Shown here in pieces: positions 15,254 through 20,434 of a stretch of 20,434 bases of DNA. Source of the DNA: JACDAN01 sp035265935 (lineage in GTDB: Bacteria; Actinomycetota; Thermoleophilia; Gaiellales; Gaiellaceae); the NCBI GenBank assembly GCA_035265935.1, contig DATFOC010000080.1, forward strand, positions 1 to 20,434, written 5' to 3'. A program made the position numbers and the translations under genes. The notes under the pieces were generated by a model. The model was not told the DNA's origin. It made no database searches and saw only the letters and a program-made list of their open reading frames with translations. Numbering within the stretch: the first letter of the stretch is position 1; every line of letters starts with the position of its first letter.

Positions 15254-15577
15254 GTGGTCGAACCAGGGCTCGATCGGCACGACTGGGAAAGCGAGTGGCA
15301 GCAGCTCGAGCCGCTCGTGCGCGACGCTCCGGCGGAAACGCTGCCAGAGCTCCACGACCTGATCGTGCGGATGCTGCAGGAGCGCGGGATCCTCGACGAG
15401 GATCTGGTCGCGACCGAAGGTGCCGATCCGGAACTGCTGGCGGAGTACGTCGCCGGCAATGACGTCGTCGACCGCCTCGAGCGCGACGAGATCGTCGATC
15501 CAGGCGACATCGCGTCCGTCGTCGGCGGATACCGCTCGCTCTACGAGTTCCTCACGACCGGGCGCGCTGCGCCTTAG
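15254..15577 (+). CDS. Small acidic protein of unknown function within the purine block
   Basis: The 107-residue acidic helical protein begins MVEPGLDRHDWESEWQQLEP and continues with LPELHDLIVRMLQERGILDE, ELLAEYVAGNDVVDRLERDE and a C-terminal ASVVGGYRSLYEFLTTGRA. I do not recognise a named family. It has no signal peptide or membrane segment and looks like a cytoplasmic, possibly protein-binding, helical bundle. GTG 15254 is preceded by GAAAGG at a 7-base spacing, a fair ribosome-binding site, which favours this start over the longer frame from 15149. It lies between purA and purD, divergent from purD and tail-to-tail with purA, with a short hairpin between the stops. Confidence 0.75.
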   Translation: MVEPGLDRHDWESEWQQLEPLVRDAPAETLPELHDLIVRMLQERGILDEDLVATEGADPELLAEYVAGNDVVDRLERDEIVDPGDIASVVGGYRSLYEFLTTGRAAP

Positions 15578-15592
15578 GAGGGCCAAGCCCTC
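15578..15592. terminator. Hairpin between convergent stops of the small gene and purA
   Basis: GAGGGC (15578-15583) and GCCCTC (15587-15592) form a 6-bp GC-rich stem with a CAA loop. It fills exactly the 15 bases between the two convergent stop codons. There is no T-run on either side, so it would be a bidirectional terminator of the GC-hairpin type without a U tract. Confidence 0.5.
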
Positions 15593-16891
<1,299 letters not shown>

Positions 16892-16943
16892 GAGTTGAGT
16901 CTGCCGGATCTATCGGCTACTTCGACGTGTCGGCGCGCACGGG

Positions 16944-16979
16944 CGAAGACGCCGGGCCGTTTCCGCCCCGGCGTCTTCG
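16944..16979 (-). terminator. Strong 13-bp hairpin downstream of the secreted-protein gene
   Basis: CGAAGACGCCGGG (16944-16956) and CCCGGCGTCTTCG (16967-16979) are perfect complements with a 10-base loop. It lies 25 bases past the stop of the minus-strand gene at 17005 and 52 bases upstream of the purA start. It has no U tract. Most likely it ends transcription of the secreted-protein gene; a role as an upstream element of purA is less likely. Confidence 0.65.
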
Positions 16980-17004
16980 GTTACTGGACGTACTCGGTGG
17001 CTCC

Positions 17005-17433
17005 TCAGAACGTTCCGGGGAACCGGTGCTGCAGGAACGTGCCGTCAGCGGCCGTCACTGTGACGACCACATTGGAGAACTCGACCGTCATTGGCGGCGT
17101 GCAGTCCGGCTGGAACGTCGCTGTCAGGTCGCTGGAGAAGAGTGCCTTTCCATTCTGCACCGGCACGTCTTCGGTCGACGAGATGCTCTGCTTGTTCGTG
17201 GCCTTCGGCTTGTTGCTGCCCGGGTTCACACACTGCGCGTCCGCGGATACCGTGACGGTGATCACATCGACGTCGCCGAGGCCGGCGACCTTCCCGGAGA
17301 CGGTGAGCGTGTTCCCGCTGCGACTGGCGGTCGGAGTGCCCACGAAGTGGGCGTTCGAAACCGCAAGCACGGAGCCCACGATCGTAAGCGCGGCGACCGC
17401 AGCGACGCCTAGAAGAACGACGTGACGCTTCAT
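17005..17433 (-). CDS. Secreted protein of unknown function
   Basis: The 142-residue protein has a classic signal peptide: MKRH, a hydrophobic core VVLLGVAAVAALTIVGSVLA, and a likely cleavage site after VSNA. The mature part is rich in Thr, Val, Ser and Asn with predicted beta strands (GNTLTVSGKVAGLGDVDVIT, VPVQNGKALFSSDLTATFQP, VVVTVTAADGTFLQHRFPG). It has two cysteines (AQCVNPG and PDCTPPM) that may form a disulfide. It looks like a small Ig-like extracellular domain; I know no function. ATG 17433 has a strong GGAGG eight bases upstream. It is transcribed away from the response-regulator gene at 17628, and a palindromic site lies in the shared 194-bp region. Confidence 0.8.
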   Translation of the reverse strand: MKRHVVLLGVAAVAALTIVGSVLAVSNAHFVGTPTASRSGNTLTVSGKVAGLGDVDVITVTVSADAQCVNPGSNKPKATNKQSISSTEDVPVQNGKALFSSDLTATFQPDCTPPMTVEFSNVVVTVTAADGTFLQHRFPGTF

Positions 17434-17543
17434 ACGCGTGGTCCTCCCTTCCTGTGTCGTTTCGTTTCCATGCAGGCCAACGGTCTGCCTCTCGACCATA
17501 GGCACGGTCGTAGCGATGCGAAGCGGGCGTTTGCCCAGTCTTC

Positions 17544-17564
17544 GCCTAGGCGATTCACCTAGGC
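17544..17564. promoter_or_regulatory. Palindromic operator-like site between divergent genes
   Basis: GCCTAGG (17544-17550), 7 bases, CCTAGGC (17558-17564) is a perfect inverted repeat. Each arm also contains the self-complementary CCTAGG, so two copies lie 13 bases apart, close to one helical turn. It lies 30 bases before a putative -35 of the response-regulator gene and 110 bases before the secreted-protein start. A dimeric regulator could bind here, possibly the adjacent NarL-type protein itself. Confidence 0.5.
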
Positions 17565-17594
17565 AAGCGGCTCGAGCAAACAATGGAGGCCAAC

Positions 17595-17623
17595 TAGACC
17601 TTCGCCGTTCGTCGGCCTACAAT
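17595..17623 (+). promoter_or_regulatory. Putative promoter of the response-regulator gene
   Basis: TAGACC (17595-17600) and TACAAT (17618-17623) are separated by 17 bases. The -10 matches TATAAT at 5 of 6 positions and ends only 4 bases before ATG 17628. Transcription would start at or just inside the annotated start codon, so a leaderless message, or a slightly later start, is likely. Confidence 0.4.
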
Positions 17624-17627
17624 CGTT

Positions 17628-18314
17628 ATGGGGGGTCAGACGTTTCGACGTGGAGCGAATCGACTGATCACCGACTGTGGCCCCATCTTGATCGTGGACA
17701 GGGACGAAGGCTCTCGAGCCTTTGCGTCTCGTCTCTTCGAGCGTGCCGGTTTCGCGACGGAGCAGGCCGTGAACGGCAACGACGCCATGGCGCTGGTGCG
17801 GCGCGTACGACCTTGCCTTGTCCTGCTCGAGGTCCTGCTTCCCGACGTGAGCGGCTTCGAGATCGCGAGCGAGCTGCGAGACGAGTTCGGAGAGGACCTG
17901 CCGATCGTCTTCATTTCCGGAGAACGAACGCAGCCGCTCGACCGGGCGGCGGGTTTGCTCGTGGGAGGCGACGACTACATCGTCAAGCCTGCAGATCCGG
18001 ATGAGCTGCTTGCCCGCTCGCGACGGTTGATCTCCCGTTCGCGCAGGGGCAAGGCCGTGTCTTGGCCGCGCACCTCAGTGGATGCGGAGCTGACCAGCCG
18101 CGAGCGCGAAGTTCTCGAGCTACTTGCGAACGGGATGCGGCCCAAGCAGATCGCGAGGGAGCTCGTGATCAGCCCGAAGACCGTTGCGAGCCACCTTCAG
18201 AGCGTGCTCTCCAAGCTCGGCGTTCACAGCCGCGCCGAGGCGATTGCGATTGCCTACAGAGAGGGATTCGTCGACCCTCTCGTCGCCGGCGATTCACCCC
18301 TGCAGGAAGGCTAG
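17628..18314 (+). CDS. NarL/LuxR-type response regulator with Glu at the phospho-acceptor site
   Basis: The protein has 228 residues. The receiver domain (about 19-135) contains ILIVDRDEGSR (acidic Asp24/Asp26), LVLLEVLLPDVSGFEIASEL, VFISGERT (Ser97) and DDYIVKPADPDEL (Lys120). The residue before VLLP, normally Asp, is Glu68 (GAG at 17829-17831). Asp-to-Glu changes at this site often mimic phosphorylation, so the protein may be constitutively active or respond to something else. The LuxR HTH is intact: LTSREREVLELLANGMRPKQ, IARELVISPKTVASHLQSVL and SKLGVHSRAEAIAIAYREG. No histidine kinase is adjacent. The start is ATG 17628, with no Shine-Dalgarno. The stop overlaps that of the convergent ridA-like gene in CTAG. 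Confidence 0.9.
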   Translation: MGGQTFRRGANRLITDCGPILIVDRDEGSRAFASRLFERAGFATEQAVNGNDAMALVRRVRPCLVLLEVLLPDVSGFEIASELRDEFGEDLPIVFISGERTQPLDRAAGLLVGGDDYIVKPADPDELLARSRRLISRSRRGKAVSWPRTSVDAELTSREREVLELLANGMRPKQIARELVISPKTVASHLQSVLSKLGVHSRAEAIAIAYREGFVDPLVAGDSPLQEG

Positions 18315-18709
18315 GTCAGGTCCGGGAGAAAGGCGATCGCTTCGATCTCGAGCAGAACGTCGGGGTCGAACAGCGCGGCGACCTGGGCGAGGGAGCTGGT
18401 CGGAGGCGCCGCCGTGTCCACGAACTCGTCGCGCACGCGGCGGATCGTCGCGACTTCCGAGAGCTCGACGACAGAGATCGTGAGCTTGATGACGTTGGAC
18501 CACCCGGCGCCTGCCGCGCGCAGCGCCCGGCCGGCGTTTTCGAATGCGAGCCGCGCCTGCGCCTCCCAGCCCTCGGGCACCTCGCGGTCGGGCGTCATAG
18601 GGACCTGGCCGGCCGTCCACGCGAGTCGCCCGGCCGGAATCGTGACCACATGGCTGTAGCCCGAGGGCGCGATCAGCTCGGGCGGCGATGCGAAGGTCGG
18701 TCGCGCCAT
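18311..18709 (-). CDS. RidA/YjgF-family protein lacking the catalytic Arg
   Basis: The 132-residue protein has the Rid fold elements: SGYSHVVTIPAGRLAWTAGQ, MTPDREVPEGWEAQARLAFE, NAGRALRAAGAGWSNVIKLT and the C-terminal DVLLEIEAIAFLPDL. True RidA deaminases have an Arg in VARLP just before the last strand; here the stretch reads QVAALFDPD, so the Arg is missing. It therefore probably belongs to another Rid subgroup and not to the 2-aminoacrylate deaminases. ATG 18709 lies 2 bases after the dnaB stop, so translation is likely coupled to dnaB, although a functional link is not obvious. Confidence 0.88.
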   Translation of the reverse strand: MARPTFASPPELIAPSGYSHVVTIPAGRLAWTAGQVPMTPDREVPEGWEAQARLAFENAGRALRAAGAGWSNVIKLTISVVELSEVATIRRVRDEFVDTAAPPTSSLAQVAALFDPDVLLEIEAIAFLPDLT

Positions 18710-18711
18710 CC

Positions 18712-20097
18712 CTATGCCGCCGCCAGGTCGGCGAACTTGGCGTACCGGCTCAGGAACGCGACCTTCTCCGTCCCCGTCGGTCCGTTCCGGTGCTTCGCCA
18801 GGTGGATCTCCGCGATTCCCTGCTGGTCGGTCTCGTCGTTGTAGTACTCGTCTCGGTAGATGAAGAAGACGAGGTCAGCATCCTGCTCGATCGAGCCCGA
18901 CTCGCGGAGGTCGGAGAGGATCGGACGCTTGTCGTGCCGCTGTTCGACGGCGCGCGAGAGCTGGGAGAGCGCCAGCACCGGGACGTCCAGGTCGCGCGCG
19001 AGCACCTTCAGGTTCCGGGAGATCTGCGAGACCTCCTGGACGCGGTTCTCGACGGTGCCGCCGGACGTCATCAGCTGGATGTAGTCGACGACGATCAGCC
19101 CGAGGTTCGGCTCCTTCGACTTCAGCCGCCGCGCCTTCGACCGGATCTCCATCATCGTGATCGAGCCTGTGTCGTCGACGTAGATCGGCGCCTTCGCGAG
19201 CTTGTCGCAGGCCGCGGTGAGCCGGGGCCAGTCGTCGGCGGCGAGCTTGCCGTTCCTGAGCCGCTGCGACTCGACCTTCGCCTCGCTGCACATCAGGCGT
19301 TGCGTCACCTCCGACTTCGACATCTCCAGCGTGAAGAGCGCAACCGGGATCCCCCGCCGCACCGCGATGTTCGCCGCAGTGCACAGCGCAAGGCCCGACT
19401 TCCCCATGCTCGGGCGGGCGGCCATGATGATCAGGTTTCCGGGCTGGAAGCCCGATGTCAGCCGGTCGATGTCCCGGAAGCCCGACGGGACGCCCGTGAT
19501 CTCCTCGCCGGCCTCGTAGAGGGCAGTGATCCGCTCGAAGCTCTCCTTCAGTAGCCCTTCGATGTGCGCGAACTCGCCGGTGACGCGACTCTGGGAGAGC
19601 TCGAAGATCACCTGCTCGGCCTGGTCGACGAGGTCCTGCGCGTCGCCGGGCCGCTCCCAGCCGAGCCGCGCGATCTCCTGTCCGGAGCGGATCAGGCCGC
19701 GCAAGGTCGCCATCTCGCGGACGATCCGCGCGTAGTGCGCGGCGTTGGCCGTGGCCGGCACGAGCGCGGCGAGCTCGTGGATCCGCACGCGACCGCCCGC
19801 GTCCTCGAGCTCGCCGCGCTCCTCCAGCGCATCGACGAGCGTGATCGCGTCTACCGGCTCGCCGCGCGCGTACAGGGAGAGGGCCGCGCGGTAGACCTTC
19901 GCGTGGCTCTCGCGATAGAAGTCCCCTGCGTCGACGATCTCGCTGACGGCCCCGATCGCCCCCGGGGAGAGCATCATCGCGCCGAGGACGGACTCCTCCG
20001 CGTCGAGATTCTGGGGCGGGACCGGGGCCGTCTGCGACGGCTGGGCGACCTGGGCGACCACGCGCCGATTAGACCCGTTCCCGTGGGTTTCGCTCAA
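18712..20097 (-). CDS. dnaB: Replicative DNA helicase DnaB
   Basis: The 461-residue hexameric 5'-3' helicase of the replication fork. The N-terminal domain starts at PPQNLDAEESVLGAMMLSPG (about 27-46), and the linker contains EGLLKESFERI. The RecA-like domain has the Walker A ARPSMGKS (227-234), ALFTLEMSKSEVTQRLM, Walker B region LGLIVVDYIQLM, PVLALSQLSRAVEQR and the C-terminal SGSIEQDADLVFFIYRDEYY with the LAKHRNGPTG arginine-finger loop. There is no intein or deletion. The start is TTG 20097, with AGGGG nine bases upstream. It follows a probable rplI gene, the common bacterial order, but with a 203-bp gap that carries LexA-like and DnaA-like sites. Confidence 0.97.
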   Translation of the reverse strand: MSETHGNGSNRRVVAQVAQPSQTAPVPPQNLDAEESVLGAMMLSPGAIGAVSEIVDAGDFYRESHAKVYRAALSLYARGEPVDAITLVDALEERGELEDAGGRVRIHELAALVPATANAAHYARIVREMATLRGLIRSGQEIARLGWERPGDAQDLVDQAEQVIFELSQSRVTGEFAHIEGLLKESFERITALYEAGEEITGVPSGFRDIDRLTSGFQPGNLIIMAARPSMGKSGLALCTAANIAVRRGIPVALFTLEMSKSEVTQRLMCSEAKVESQRLRNGKLAADDWPRLTAACDKLAKAPIYVDDTGSITMMEIRSKARRLKSKEPNLGLIVVDYIQLMTSGGTVENRVQEVSQISRNLKVLARDLDVPVLALSQLSRAVEQRHDKRPILSDLRESGSIEQDADLVFFIYRDEYYNDETDQQGIAEIHLAKHRNGPTGTEKVAFLSRYAKFADLAAA

Positions 20098-20147
20098 GCC
20101 CGTTGTCCCCTACTACTAGGAGAAAAGCAGTTGATATGCAGGTAAAA

Positions 20148-20159
20148 GAACACATGTTC
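20148..20159. promoter_or_regulatory. LexA (SOS) box-like palindrome upstream of dnaB
   Basis: GAACACATGTTC fits the Gram-positive/actinobacterial SOS-box core GAAC-N4-GTTC. With its flanks (A before, CC after) it matches 13 of 14 positions of the Bacillus consensus CGAACRNRYGTTYC. It lies 50 bases upstream of TTG 20097, in promoter range. Confidence 0.45.
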
Positions 20160-20166
20160 CCCCGCA

Positions 20167-20175
20167 TTGTCCACG
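20167..20175 (+). promoter_or_regulatory. DnaA-box-like sequence
   Basis: TTGTCCACG differs by one base from the high-GC actinobacterial DnaA box TTGTCCACA. A near variant with an extra base (TTGTCCCCACA, 20188-20198) follows. Confidence 0.35.
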
Positions 20176-20259
20176 GCGGAGCGGACGTTGTCCCCACAGA
20201 ACGGCGCATCCGGCCCTCTGAACTTCCCGCTGCCAGCGACTTTTTCGCGCATCAATCCC

Positions 20260-20278
20260 CAGGCTCTGGAAAAGCCTG
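20260..20278 (-). terminator. Short hairpin after the rplI-like gene
   Basis: CAGGCT and AGCCTG form a 6-bp stem with a 7-base loop, 22 bases past the TAA at 20301. There is no U tract; attenuation between rplI and dnaB is possible but weakly supported. Confidence 0.3.
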
Positions 20279-20285
20279 TGGACGA
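20277..20285 (-). promoter_or_regulatory. DnaA-box-like sequence (opposite strand)
   Basis: On the minus strand TCGTCCACA differs by one base from TTGTCCACA. It lies 15 bases past the rplI-like stop. Confidence 0.3.
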
Positions 20286-20300
20286 GTCGTGACGAATTCG

Positions 20301-20434
20301 TTACCGGTCGGGCTCGGAGTCCGGGGCCGCGACGGGCTCGGCTTCGGCCGCCTGCTCCTCGGGCTCCGAGGCGGGCTCGGCGTCCGCGGCCTCAGCCTCG
20401 ATTGCGCCTTCCGCCTCAGCTGCCTCCGCGGCTT
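20301..20434 (-). CDS. rplI: Acidic C-terminal tail, probably ribosomal protein L9 (partial)
   Basis: Forty-three codons end at TAA 20301-20303 on the minus strand and read almost only Ala, Glu, Pro and Asp (for example EGAIEAEAADAEPASEPEEQ and AAEAEPVAAPDSEPDR). The folded part lies outside the window. The assignment to L9 rests on position: rplI directly precedes dnaB in many bacteria, and some actinobacterial L9 proteins carry long acidic tails. Another small ribosomal or ssDNA-binding protein with an acidic tail (such as Ssb, whose tail ends in DDD.PF) is less likely because the end here is DSEPDR. Confidence 0.5.
   Translation of the reverse strand, partial: AAEAAEAEGAIEAEAADAEPASEPEEQAAEAEPVAAPDSEPDR

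Overview
The window is very GC-rich, codes densely on both strands, and uses many GTG and TTG starts. Several starts lack a Shine-Dalgarno sequence but carry a TANNNT element 4 to 9 bases upstream, as expected for leaderless actinobacterial messages. Together with the probable rplI-dnaB order, this suggests a high-GC actinobacterium, perhaps of the Thermoleophilia (Gaiellales or Solirubrobacterales type). The phylum is a fair inference; the class is a guess from the general look of the proteins.

Layout. Positions 1-2750 are a gene graveyard. They hold the C-terminal tail of a LuxR/cyclase-type regulator, an M23-peptidase-like fragment on the plus strand, a long beta-propeller-like pseudogene on the minus strand with at least three frameshifts and a stop, and a frameshifted piece of a large serine recombinase fused to its 5' end. 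Positions 2757-10343 hold ordinary accessory genes: a TesB-like thioesterase, a SAM methyltransferase, a cupin, a VOC/glyoxalase gene broken by one amber codon, a LysE-type exporter, a TPR protein with a class III cyclase domain, a GNAT acetyltransferase, a binding-protein-like lipoprotein, an enolase-superfamily enzyme and a small unknown protein.

Positions 10340-16891 are a purine biosynthesis block on the minus strand. In transcription order it runs purA, then (after one convergent plus-strand gene of unknown function) purD-purE-purB-purC-purS-purQ. Four of the five junctions in the second group overlap by 4 to 11 bases, so it is almost certainly one operon. It covers GAR synthesis, FGAM synthetase accessory subunits, the AIR-to-CAIR step, SAICAR synthesis and both adenylosuccinate steps. 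purL, purF, purK, purM, purN and purH are not in the window.

Positions 16892-20434 hold a secreted protein facing a NarL-type response regulator whose phospho-acceptor Asp is a Glu, with a perfect inverted repeat between them. They are followed by a RidA-family gene, the replicative helicase dnaB, and the acidic C-terminal tail of what is probably ribosomal protein L9.

The items most worth a second look are the Glu-substituted response regulator with its palindromic intergenic site, a LexA-like box with DnaA-box-like sites upstream of dnaB, a PurE with changed active-site loop residues, the nonsense codon in the VOC gene, and the rearranged pseudogene block. I saw no CRISPR array, tRNA, rRNA, complete insertion sequence or clear defence system, and nothing I would call a wholly new multi-gene system.
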